In this document: positions 1 to 8,757 of the stretch, one piece after another
Layout: the number at the start of each line of letters is the position of its first letter
How positions within the stretch are numbered: position 1 is the stretch's first letter
DNA from: CAZJAT01 sp964544145
Lineage (GTDB): Bacteria; Hydrothermota; 32-111
Assembly (NCBI GenBank): GCA_964544145.1
Contig: CAZJAT010000001.1
Span: forward strand, 46,798 to 110,797
Length of the DNA stretch: 64,000 nt
Direction: 5' to 3'
Position numbers and translations under genes: made by a program
The notes under the pieces: generated by a model
Told to the model about the DNA's origin: nothing
The model's database searches: none
Seen by the model: the letters and a program-made list of their open reading frames with translations, nothing else

Positions 1-586
1 CCAGCTCACCTCGTTTTGAATATGATAGGCCTTTTGCAATCTCTGAACACTGGCAATTGTATATATAAAGACCAGGTACAGCATAATTTGATACATGTTC
101 AGACGGTTTTTCAATAATATCAATGGGATTCTTATTTTTATCATATTTAATAACACCATAACGTTCAGGATCTGAAACATAATATCCGAATATTGTTGCA
201 CCATCATTTTCATCTATAGCAAGTCTCAGAAAATCATAAGAACCGTAGAATATGTTGTCTCCCAGAATCAGTACTACCTGATCATCCCCAATAAATTCCT
301 CACCGATTATCAATGCTTCTGCAATACCTCCGGCTTTTTCCTGAACCGCATAATCAATATTTATCCCTAGTTTTGTTCCATCACCTAACAGCTTTTTCAA
401 TATAGGCAATGTGCTCTCATCGGATATAATAAGAATATCTCTTATATGACCAAGCATAAGCGTAGATAGAGGATAATAAATCATTGGTTTATCATAAATC
501 ATAATAAGCTGTTTGGAATATATTGATGAAACAGGAAACATTCTGCTGCCATTTCCTCCGGCTAGAATAATACCTTTTGTTTTCAT
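1..586 (-). CDS. rfbA: glucose-1-phosphate thymidylyltransferase (partial, 3' end outside window)
   Basis: This enzyme makes dTDP-glucose from dTTP and glucose-1-phosphate, the first step of the dTDP-rhamnose/deoxysugar pathway in the cytoplasm. The visible N-terminal 195 residues start with a nucleotidyltransferase signature (LAGGNGSRMFPVSSIYSKQL) and continue through LGDNIFYG and a SDPERYGVIKYD stretch typical of RfbA. The ATG overlaps the stop codon of the upstream dehydratase by one base (TAATG), so the two genes are translationally coupled. The frame runs off the left edge without a stop, so the C-terminal part is not in this window. The family assignment is secure. Confidence 0.93.
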   Translation of the reverse strand, partial: MKTKGIILAGGNGSRMFPVSSIYSKQLIMIYDKPMIYYPLSTLMLGHIRDILIISDESTLPILKKLLGDGTKLGINIDYAVQEKAGGIAEALIIGEEFIGDDQVVLILGDNIFYGSYDFLRLAIDENDGATIFGYYVSDPERYGVIKYDKNKNPIDIIEKPSEHVSNYAVPGLYIYNCQCSEIAKGLSYSKRGEL

Positions 587-1614
587 TATTTATCCTTTAG
601 TGAGTAGTTTTTCTCATAATAAGCCATATATTCTCCACTCATACACTGCTCCATCCATTGTAAGTTATTCATATACCATTCAATGGTTTGTCTTATGCCT
701 CTATCAAATGACATAGATGCAGAAAAACCGATTGCTTCCTTTATCTCCTCAATGTCCACAGCATAATGCCTATCATGCCCCCTCCTATCAGCAATGAATT
801 CCATTAATGATTCATCCCTGTTCATTATACCGAGTATATATTCAATCAGTTCAATATTATTCATTTCATTATTTGCTCCAATATTATATACATGTCCGTC
901 TATACCGTTTTCCATGACCTGCAGAACTGCTTCATTATGGTCATCAACATAAATCCAATCTCTTATATGCTTTCCATCACCATAAACAGGAATAGACTCA
1001 TTTCTTAATGCTTTATATATAACCAGAGGAATAAGTTTTTCAGGGAATTGATATGGACCATAATTATTGGAGCAGCGTGTAATAATTACAGGCATATCAT
1101 ATGTTCGTCTATAGGATAATGCAAGCATATCAGCAGAAGCTTTTGTAGCAGAATAAGGACTAGACGGTTTTAAAGGTGTATTAACAGTGAATTTTCTGAT
1201 ATTTAAATCACTAAGGTCACCATACACTTCATCAGTTGATATTTGAATAAACCGTTTTACTTGAAATTCCATTGCTGCATCAAGCAATACTCTGGTTCCA
1301 TTTATATTTGTCACAATAAAATCCGTTGAACCGATGATAGAACGGTCGACATGTGTCTCTGCGGCAAAATTGATGATAACATCCGGTTTATAGGTATTGA
1401 CTGCTTTCTTCACCATTATAGGGTCACAAATATCTGCTTTTATGAACCTGTAATTCTTCCTGCCTTCAATATCTTTCAGATTACTCAGATTACCGGCATA
1501 TGTTAATTTATCATAATTAATTATTTCATAATCTCTGTCAATAATATTTCTGATAAAATTACTGCCAATAAAACCGGCGCCGCCTGTTATCATTATTGTT
1601 GAATATTTTCCCAT
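586..1614 (-). CDS. rfbB: dTDP-glucose 4,6-dehydratase
   Basis: RfbB converts dTDP-glucose to the 4-keto-6-deoxy sugar, the second step of dTDP-deoxysugar synthesis. It is an extended short-chain dehydrogenase: the NAD-binding GGAGFIG motif is at the N-terminus, a STDEVYG segment follows, and the catalytic YSATK (Tyr-x-x-x-Lys) is visible further on. I chose the ATG giving MGKYSTIMITGG (342 aa) rather than an in-frame GTG 21 bases upstream, because the GTG would fall inside the promoter: TTGACT, 16 bases, TATAAT, then six bases and this ATG. No ribosome binding site is visible, so the transcript is probably leaderless. rfbA follows with a one-base overlap. Confidence 0.93.
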   Translation of the reverse strand: MGKYSTIMITGGAGFIGSNFIRNIIDRDYEIINYDKLTYAGNLSNLKDIEGRKNYRFIKADICDPIMVKKAVNTYKPDVIINFAAETHVDRSIIGSTDFIVTNINGTRVLLDAAMEFQVKRFIQISTDEVYGDLSDLNIRKFTVNTPLKPSSPYSATKASADMLALSYRRTYDMPVIITRCSNNYGPYQFPEKLIPLVIYKALRNESIPVYGDGKHIRDWIYVDDHNEAVLQVMENGIDGHVYNIGANNEMNNIELIEYILGIMNRDESLMEFIADRRGHDRHYAVDIEEIKEAIGFSASMSFDRGIRQTIEWYMNNLQWMEQCMSGEYMAYYEKNYSLKDK

Positions 1615-1620
1615 ATTTTC

Positions 1621-1648
1621 ATTATATATATACACTATTTTCAGTCAA
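1621..1648 (-). promoter_or_regulatory. sigma70-type promoter of rfbB, leaderless geometry
   Basis: On the minus strand TTGACT (1648-1643) and TATAAT (1626-1621) are separated by 16 bases. The ATG at 1614 lies six bases past the -10 box, where transcription normally starts. No Shine-Dalgarno sequence can fit, so a leaderless mRNA is inferred. Confidence 0.7.
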
Positions 1649-1706
1649 CAATAATCTCCATATAATTAAGCATAACTATTAAATAATATTATATTTTAAA
1701 CTCCCT

Positions 1707-1734
1707 TTGACAATTAATATATTGTATATATAAT
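1707..1734 (+). promoter_or_regulatory. sigma70-type promoter of the cyclase gene, leaderless geometry
   Basis: TTGACA (1707-1712) and TATAAT (1729-1734) are separated by 16 bases. The ATG at 1741 lies six bases after the -10 box, the expected transcription start point. There is no ribosome binding site between them. Confidence 0.75.
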
Positions 1735-1740
1735 TATGCT

Positions 1741-4700
1741 ATGAATATCAATGCTAATCTGATACCTGAATTTATTGCAGACAAATTCAAAGAACATAAA
1801 TTTAAAGGCACAATTAAAGGAACAGTTCTATTTTGTGATATTTCAGGATTCACCATTCTGACAGAAACACTTTTTGTTGCAGGTAAATCTGGAGCAGAAC
1901 AATTATCTGATATTATGACAGGATTGTTTTCATTTATGTCGGATTCCGTATATCATAATCACGGTTTTATTGCAAACTTTGCAGGAGATGCATTTACAGC
2001 AATTTTTCCAGATGATAACGGCTTGAATGCATGTTTCACAGCTGAATATATAAGACGATTTTTTCCGAAATCCATTGATCTTCACAATGAAGAGTTTCCT
2101 ATAGCTGTTAAATCGGGTATAAGCTTTGGTGATATAGAATGGTATATATTCGGTAATTCCCCTTATTCCTATGTATTCAAAGGAAAACCTGTTAATAATG
2201 CGGCAAAAAATGAACATAAGGCCGATGCTGACACAATTATTATTGATAGTTCCGTTTTACAGACAGCAGAGCAAAATGGTTTTGTGATCAATGAGGGGAA
2301 TGATATTATTTCAATTGCCGACTATAATGGAGATATTGAAGTCATCACACCTGTAAAGGAAATAATAAGCAATGAGCTGCAGTCAAAATTTCTGCACAAA
2401 GATATAATTGATAAGATAAATTCACCTGAGATAAGAAATATTCTTCCCGTATTTGTATCATTCAAAGACAATACAACTTTCAGCAATGAACACTATATTA
2501 ACAGTATCAGAGAAATTGCGCGAAAATACGGAGGCTATTTCAATTTGCTTGATTATGGTGACAAGGGAAATATTATATTCATTCTGTTCGGCGCACCGCT
2601 CACTCATGAGGGCATTACAATACATGCAGTTGATTCGCTTAATGAAATCCGGAAATTATTCGGCAGTAGTATAAAGGCAGGAATCACCCACGGACGGGCA
2701 TATACAGGTTATATAGGTTCCGAATACAGAGGCACATATACTGCGATAGGCGATAAAGTTAATATTGCAGCCCGTTTTATGCAAAATGCTGATTGGGGGA
2801 GCATTTGGATTTCAGAGGATATTGGAAGAACCATTTCCACTGTTTATATGATTGAATATATGGGCAATATGGAATTCAAGGGAAAATCGGCAAATATTCA
2901 TTTCTACAAATTACTGGAACCTGTTTCGAGAACTGTTGAATTTAATTATGAAAATATATTTGTCGGAAGAGAAGCCGAATTGAATAAATTAAGAAAAATG
3001 TTCAATAACCTTGTTAATAATAATATAAAGAATATTGCATATATAAATGGGGATGCAGGTATAGGTAAAACAAGACTTTTCTATGAAGCACAGAAAGAGT
3101 GTATTTCTCATTGTCATACAGTGTACATTAAATGTGATGAGGTATTGAGAAAAAGTCTTAATCCGATTGAGTATTTCTTTACCAATATATTCAATATTCA
3201 GCAATCAAATAATTCTTCATATAAAACTTTTTCAGATGCATTCCATAGTTTTATCGATTCTATTGATGATTCTTCAGATTTATCAGAGTCATTGAAGGCA
3301 CAGCTCAGAGATAATATGCATATTATCTCTGGATTTCTGAATATTGAAAATAATGAAGCTTATTATAATCTTGATGCAAAGGCGCGCTTTGATAACATAG
3401 TACTTACATTCTCCAATACAATATCATTAATGTCATTAATGAAACCTATAATTCTTGTTATGGATGATATTCAGTGGCTTGATGAGGATACATCTTCAAT
3501 ACTTAATAAATTTATTACTCAAATAAGTAATTATCCGGTCAGCATTGTATTCTTAAGCAGAGATGCATTAGAAATGTCCAATATAGAAGAAACACTGAAT
3601 AATTTTTCCATTATTAATATGAATTTAGAATCACTGAATGATGATGACACTGAAATATTGATTGAAAAAGAACTTCCATATCCCCCAAACAGAGATTTAC
3701 TTATGCTCATTAAATCAAAAACTGAAGGTAATCCTTTCTATATAGAACAAATATGTCTCTTTTTAATGGAAAAGGATTTTATCTCATTTAGGGATAATGT
3801 CAGTGTTCTGCGTAATGCGGATATAGACCTGCCGCAGGGAATATCAGGGGTAATTATATCACGTATTGACAGTTTGTCGCATAATCTGAAAGAGACTATT
3901 CACCATGCATCAGTATTGGGTCGGAATTTCAATAAAAACATACTCTCCAGAATGCTTAGGCAGAGTATTGATGCTTCATTATTAGAAGGACAGAATGAAA
4001 AGATTTGGAACTCACTTTCATCAATTCAATATATATTCAGACACACACTTATCAGAGACACAGCATATGAAATGCAATTGGAAAAACGTTTGAAGGATAT
4101 TCATGCACTTGCAGCAGATATCATGGAAGATGATTATGGAAATGATGAGCATTTTTATTCAGATCTTTCATACCATTATTTTAAGGCCGGCAATAATGAT
4201 AAAATGCTTCCTTATACAGAAAAAGCTATTAAATATGCAATAGAGAATTACAGGAATGAAGAAGCCCTTGTACTTATAAGAAGATACATTGATACAACAA
4301 CCGATATTGATAAGAAGATGAGAATGATAATGAAAATTGGCGAGGTCTATGAAGTGCAGGCAAAATGGAAGGAAGCAATCGAACTTTACAGAGCACCATT
4401 GGATTACTTCCAAAATAGAGACCCTCTGTTATATGCTGATTGCCTCAATCGTACAGGCTTTATAAAACACCGTCTTGGTGAACATGAGGAAGCAATTAAA
4501 ATACATAATACAACACTTATTATGTACGAGGAATTAGACTATCATGTGGGTATTGCAGGTTCCATAAATAATATTGCTATAGCATATATGGCATTAAATG
4601 AAAGCAAAAAAGCAATGAAATATCTCATCAGGACACTGGACTTTCTTAAGGATAGAATGGAAACAAAAGAACTTAAAAAGATATATATGTATGCTGAGAA

Positions 4701-5637
4701 TAATCTTGGATTACTGAATCTGAGATTGGGAAACATAGATACTGCTGAAGAAAACTTCAATGAAAGCATAGCAATATCAGATATGATACATGAAAAACGA
4801 AGTATTGCTTATCTTAATCTCGGGAATGTAATGTATTTGAAAAACCGCATAGATGATGCTGAAAAGCAGTATAATCTTGCAATGAAAAACGCAATAGCAG
4901 TTGGAGACCGTCATGTTGCACGGGTACTGATGAACAATATTGGCAGTATATACACTATGAAGCATGAATATGAAAAAGCACAAAAACAATATTTAGATGC
5001 ACTTAAAATAGCCGAGGAATTAGGCGACAGGGACGGTATGAGGGTATTGAATAACAATCTGGGCGATATTGCCATGTATTTGGGTAAATTTGACATTGCA
5101 ATGGATTATTTTAAGATTGCATTAAACATTGCAGTCGATACAGGTGATATCAGAGCACAGGGTTCTGTTAATGGATGCATAGGTATACTGGAATTCTGGA
5201 ACGGAAACTATATCATTGCAGAAGAAAAAATAAGTAAAGCGATAAAATTGACAAGAGAAAGCAATCACCTATCATATACATTGCAGTTTATCTATTATAT
5301 GATTCTTATTCAACTGAAAATGAATAATAATGAATATGCTCAAAAACTCTTTGAAGAATTCAATAGCATACCGGATAAATTTCTCAATATTAATGAAAAA
5401 TGGTATAGACCATTTATTGAGGCTAAACTGGAATCATTGATAAATAAGGATAATGCTGTTAAAATTTATTCAGATATAATCTTGCAATATAAAGGAATGG
5501 AAGCCGAAGCCCGTTCTTTAAAGGAACTATTCTTCATTACAGGGAATGATGAATATAGAATTAAATATATCAAAGCATTCACTGATTTGCATAACAAAGA
5601 CCCACGCTTTGATTATTTACTTGAGATGAACGATTAA
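1741..5637 (+). CDS. tandem class III nucleotide cyclase with ATPase and TPR regions (soluble adenylyl cyclase-like)
   Basis: This 1298-residue cytoplasmic protein probably makes cAMP. Cyclase domain C1 (about 25-185) carries both metal aspartates, D33 (FCDISGFT) and D83 (FAGDAF). Domain C2 (about 235-395) lacks these but has the base-recognition lysine K275 (DYGDKGN) and the transition-state pair N341 and R345 (GDKVNIAAR). One composite active site per chain is therefore predicted, as in mammalian ADCY10. A STAND/AAA-type ATPase follows, with Walker A GDAGIGKTR (437-445) and Walker B ILVMDDIQW (571-579), then helical TPR repeats from about 780 to the end. By my alignment from memory, the ADCY10 bicarbonate-site residues K95 and R176 are Asn79 and Ala here, so bicarbonate sensing is doubtful. 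No signal peptide or membrane segment is seen. The start is fixed by a leaderless promoter. Confidence 0.88.
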   Translation: MNINANLIPEFIADKFKEHKFKGTIKGTVLFCDISGFTILTETLFVAGKSGAEQLSDIMTGLFSFMSDSVYHNHGFIANFAGDAFTAIFPDDNGLNACFTAEYIRRFFPKSIDLHNEEFPIAVKSGISFGDIEWYIFGNSPYSYVFKGKPVNNAAKNEHKADADTIIIDSSVLQTAEQNGFVINEGNDIISIADYNGDIEVITPVKEIISNELQSKFLHKDIIDKINSPEIRNILPVFVSFKDNTTFSNEHYINSIREIARKYGGYFNLLDYGDKGNIIFILFGAPLTHEGITIHAVDSLNEIRKLFGSSIKAGITHGRAYTGYIGSEYRGTYTAIGDKVNIAARFMQNADWGSIWISEDIGRTISTVYMIEYMGNMEFKGKSANIHFYKLLEPVSRTVEFNYENIFVGREAELNKLRKMFNNLVNNNIKNIAYINGDAGIGKTRLFYEAQKECISHCHTVYIKCDEVLRKSLNPIEYFFTNIFNIQQSNNSSYKTFSDAFHSFIDSIDDSSDLSESLKAQLRDNMHIISGFLNIENNEAYYNLDAKARFDNIVLTFSNTISLMSLMKPIILVMDDIQWLDEDTSSILNKFITQISNYPVSIVFLSRDALEMSNIEETLNNFSIINMNLESLNDDDTEILIEKELPYPPNRDLLMLIKSKTEGNPFYIEQICLFLMEKDFISFRDNVSVLRNADIDLPQGISGVIISRIDSLSHNLKETIHHASVLGRNFNKNILSRMLRQSIDASLLEGQNEKIWNSLSSIQYIFRHTLIRDTAYEMQLEKRLKDIHALAADIMEDDYGNDEHFYSDLSYHYFKAGNNDKMLPYTEKAIKYAIENYRNEEALVLIRRYIDTTTDIDKKMRMIMKIGEVYEVQAKWKEAIELYRAPLDYFQNRDPLLYADCLNRTGFIKHRLGEHEEAIKIHNTTLIMYEELDYHVGIAGSINNIAIAYMALNESKKAMKYLIRTLDFLKDRMETKELKKIYMYAENNLGLLNLRLGNIDTAEENFNESIAISDMIHEKRSIAYLNLGNVMYLKNRIDDAEKQYNLAMKNAIAVGDRHVARVLMNNIGSIYTMKHEYEKAQKQYLDALKIAEELGDRDGMRVLNNNLGDIAMYLGKFDIAMDYFKIALNIAVDTGDIRAQGSVNGCIGILEFWNGNYIIAEEKISKAIKLTRESNHLSYTLQFIYYMILIQLKMNNNEYAQKLFEEFNSIPDKFLNINEKWYRPFIEAKLESLINKDNAVKIYSDIILQYKGMEAEARSLKELFFITGNDEYRIKYIKAFTDLHNKDPRFDYLLEMND

Positions 5638-5686
5638 GTTTTTTCAATTGATTTGACATTTTATTATATTTTGATATTGATTTCTT

Positions 5687-6310
5687 TCACCAGTTAACTC
5701 CTGCACTGAGTCCCCATGAGAGGTTTTCTCTTGATGTTTCTCCTGAAAATGTCAATCTCATTATTCTGTATGAAAAAGTTATTCCCCATATACTGTGAAA
5801 GTGATAAGCAAATTTAACATCATTTATATTGTCAGGGAAATCCAGTAATGTGCCCCTTATACCCAAACCGAGAAATGGACTTATGTTTCTGCCCCACATA
5901 AATGGTTTTATAAGAACAGCATTTCCTGAATATATACTGTATTTATCACTTAATTCATAAAAACACAGATATGATAAATCAGCATGAAAATATACTGATT
6001 GATTCAGCAAACAGAATGGTCTGTTTATTTCACCATTCAATGCCGTACTCTGATTTATTGATATCATTGAAAATCCAGTAATATACTTACCGATTTTCTG
6101 CCTGTATCTCAATGAAGGAGCACCGCCCATAATAATAGATGATGCATACCCGGCACTCACATCTAAACTGACGGATATTTCCTTTCCTGAAAAAAGAATA
6201 TCTGATGAATAAGGATAATGTACAAGTTGACCCATAGTTACAGCATAACTGACATTCGGGTCAGGTTGAAAAATAACAAAATATATTAGTATTGCATTAA
6301 ATATTCCCAT
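5687..6310 (-). CDS. small outer-membrane barrel-like protein, unknown function
   Basis: I do not recognise a specific family. The 207-residue product starts with a short hydrophobic stretch (IFNAILIYFVIF) that could be a signal peptide. It continues with alternating polar and apolar strands rich in Gly, Tyr and Ser, and ends in an aromatic residue (WGLSAGVNW), as outer-membrane beta-barrels often do. It lies 3 bases after the propeller lipoprotein gene, so the two are co-transcribed and may work together at the outer membrane. The barrel assignment is an inference from strand pattern only. Confidence 0.55.
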   Translation of the reverse strand: MGIFNAILIYFVIFQPDPNVSYAVTMGQLVHYPYSSDILFSGKEISVSLDVSAGYASSIIMGGAPSLRYRQKIGKYITGFSMISINQSTALNGEINRPFCLLNQSVYFHADLSYLCFYELSDKYSIYSGNAVLIKPFMWGRNISPFLGLGIRGTLLDFPDNINDVKFAYHFHSIWGITFSYRIMRLTFSGETSRENLSWGLSAGVNW

Positions 6311-6313
6311 TAT

Positions 6314-7252
6314 CTATCTCCATGCTGGAAATTCATCAGTAAACATACCACATGTCACACGTTTCTCATCACTGCCATCCGCATTCATTATGTAAATATC
6401 AACACTTTCATCACGTGAAGAACAAAAAGCAATATTATTACCATCAGGTGAAAAAGCTGTATACCAATTATTCCCGGATTCTGTTAGTTTTTTCTGTTCA
6501 CTGCCATCCGCATTCATAATACACACATCATTTGTTCCATCATCAAATACCCTTAAAAATGCAATATGCATTCCATCAGGCGAATAATCAGGGTCATGGT
6601 CAGATAAATTATCCGAGCTTAACTGTATTATATTTTCACCCATTGTATCCATTGTAAATATTTCATATCTTGCATCAAGGAACTCAGCAAAAGAAGAATC
6701 TGTGTATGCTCTGGTAGATTTGAATGCAATAGTTTTCCCGTCTGGAGACCAATCCGGATCATTATCAGAAGCTTCATTAAAGGTTATTCTTCTCTCAATC
6801 CCTGTGCTTATATCCATAATATATATCTCTTCATTCCCGTCTCTCCAGGAAACATAGACGATTCTCCTGTTATCAGGTGCAAAATCCGAATGTCCTTCGG
6901 CTTTCATATTATCAGTTAATTGTATCAGCTCAGTCCCATCACTCTTCATTGACCACAATTCGTAACCCTCGAAATCATAATGCGGTGCTTTCATAAAAAC
7001 CAATATGCTGTCATTATGCGATACAGAAGGCATAATCTCATCAAATTCATCAGTCTGCGTTAAATTAACTATCCCTGTCCCGTCAGCATTCATTACATAT
7101 ATATCATAATTACCGGTTCTGTTTGAATCAAAATATATATGTCCATGCATTCCTGAAAGATTTTCATCCGGCAGCTTAGGAAAACTGCATGATAAAGTGA
7201 GCAGTATTGCCAGTATTAAAATGAGTTTTATTTCTTTAATCATAATTTTCAA
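6314..7252 (-). CDS. lipoprotein with TolB-like (PD40) beta-propeller
   Basis: This 312-residue lipoprotein has a charged N-terminus, a hydrophobic segment and a lipobox LTLSC with the acylated cysteine at residue 22. The mature part consists of about six repeats with the pattern IYxMNADGTxxxxLT (IYVMNADGTGIVNLT, LWSMKSDGTELIQLT, IYIMDISTGIERRIT, IFTMDTMGENIIQLS, VCIMNADGSEQKKLT, IYIMNADGSDEKRVT). This is the WD40-like PD40 repeat of TolB-type propellers. There is no N-terminal TolB domain, so it is not TolB itself. It sits between a symporter gene and a barrel-like gene. Its ligand or partner is unknown. Confidence 0.8.
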   Translation of the reverse strand: MKIMIKEIKLILILAILLTLSCSFPKLPDENLSGMHGHIYFDSNRTGNYDIYVMNADGTGIVNLTQTDEFDEIMPSVSHNDSILVFMKAPHYDFEGYELWSMKSDGTELIQLTDNMKAEGHSDFAPDNRRIVYVSWRDGNEEIYIMDISTGIERRITFNEASDNDPDWSPDGKTIAFKSTRAYTDSSFAEFLDARYEIFTMDTMGENIIQLSSDNLSDHDPDYSPDGMHIAFLRVFDDGTNDVCIMNADGSEQKKLTESGNNWYTAFSPDGNNIAFCSSRDESVDIYIMNADGSDEKRVTCGMFTDEFPAWR

Positions 7253-7281
7253 ATCTTTTATGCATCAATATTCCTTCTCTC

Positions 7282-8685
7282 TCAATTAATATGCTTTATA
7301 ATGTTAATTTTCAACAGGTAAATAAAGTGAATACATAGAGATATTCCTAATCCTGCAATCATTGGTTCAACAGTATCTAATAAAACATTTCCAATAATAT
7401 TAATTCTCATAACATGCCATATGATGCTGAAGATTATAGATGTAATCATTTCAATAGATATAATTATATTACTTACCCTTATTCGTATAAAATATGCACT
7501 GAGAACCGGCATCAGCAGACCTGGAATACATATACTCCCTATAATATACCACAATTCAACAACAGAGGGATAATAATAAGCTAAAATCAATGCAATAACA
7601 GATGTTATAATAACACCTATTGCTGTAAGTATTCGTATATTAGCTCTGTCTCTATTAATTCTAAGGCGCTGTATCATATCTCTGGAAAATGTGCCTGCAC
7701 TTAGAAATATGAATGAATTAAGTGTTGACAATATTGTCGCAAGCATTGCAGCATAGAATATTCCTTTTATACCGGGCATTATAAGACGATTCGCCAGAAG
7801 AGGAAATGCCATTAAGGGATTTGTAATGTCAGGCAAATAAGCCCGTGCATACAGTCCGGTAAGTGTTGTTAATACATCAAAAACAAACCATAGAATAACC
7901 GATATTAATATTCCTTTTCTTGCTATTTCAGGTGTCTTTGCAGCATAACATCTCTGATGAAATCCCGGATCAACAAATGTCCATAGCGCAATAAGATACC
8001 ACACAATAAGGTATGATGCTGATGTCCCTCCTGTTATGCTCAAATGTGATGCAGGGAGACGGTTCAACATATCAGGAATACTGCCAAAAGATTTTACAGC
8101 AATTATAATTACAATAGCGAAACCTATAAACATAATAAAGAATTCAAATACATCAGTGTACAGGTCAGCTTTATATCCGCCGATTATAAGATATGGTATC
8201 GTGAAAATTATACCCAAAACCATTGACCAAAATAAGGGAATATTAAATACCATGGATATTATTGTACCAAACATCAGTATATAGGGAGCAGGAGAAACAA
8301 GAATAAAAACAAGGACCGAAGCAATCAATGCGGGAAATTTACCATAAGCAGTCTCTATTTTATCCGGTATTGTGAATAAGCCGGATACTCTGATTTTCTT
8401 AGCTAAAAGCAAAGCAAATAATATTGCGAAAATATAATAAGGCAGTCCCTGAGTAAACCAATTCATTATTCCATATCTATATGTAAACTCACCTACACCA
8501 AGAATACCTCCATACCAAGTAGAAACTGTTGTCATAATAAATAGTAAGATACCAACCTTTCTGCCGGAGAGGAGATATGATTCACTGTCTTTTCCTTGAC
8601 TTCGAGAAGCAATTAAACCAATTAATATAACACCGCCCAAGAAAGCCAGAATAATTGACATATCAAGTATATTCAAATCAGCCAT
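7282..8685 (-). CDS. sodium:solute symporter (SSS family)
   Basis: This 467-residue inner-membrane transporter has about 13 hydrophobic segments. The N-terminal SYLLSGRKVG and the ATILSTLNSFIFLSAGTFSRD segment are hallmarks of the sodium:solute symporter family (Pfam SSF), which couples Na+ entry to uptake of sugars, amino acids, acetate or other organic acids. The substrate cannot be read from the sequence. It lies 71 bases downstream of the acyl-CoA synthetase on the same strand, so uptake of a carboxylic acid to be activated by that enzyme is possible, but this is inference. Confidence 0.85.
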   Translation of the reverse strand: MADLNILDMSIILAFLGGVILIGLIASRSQGKDSESYLLSGRKVGILLFIMTTVSTWYGGILGVGEFTYRYGIMNWFTQGLPYYIFAILFALLLAKKIRVSGLFTIPDKIETAYGKFPALIASVLVFILVSPAPYILMFGTIISMVFNIPLFWSMVLGIIFTIPYLIIGGYKADLYTDVFEFFIMFIGFAIVIIIAVKSFGSIPDMLNRLPASHLSITGGTSASYLIVWYLIALWTFVDPGFHQRCYAAKTPEIARKGILISVILWFVFDVLTTLTGLYARAYLPDITNPLMAFPLLANRLIMPGIKGIFYAAMLATILSTLNSFIFLSAGTFSRDMIQRLRINRDRANIRILTAIGVIITSVIALILAYYYPSVVELWYIIGSICIPGLLMPVLSAYFIRIRVSNIIISIEMITSIIFSIIWHVMRINIIGNVLLDTVEPMIAGLGISLCIHFIYLLKINIIKHIN

Positions 8686-8757
8686 ATATTATCCATTAAT
8701 GTATAGTAATATGAATATTTTCTCATTTATCACCAAATTTATTTTTGGAATTACAGT

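Noticed and set aside
513..716. 67-codon plus-strand open frame across the rfbA/rfbB junction
   Set aside because: It is antisense to two well-supported genes and has no ribosome binding site.
1615..1635. GTG start of rfbB 21 bases upstream
   Set aside because: It lies within the promoter (on the -10 box and spacer) of the leaderless transcript; the conserved N-terminus begins near the ATG at 1614.
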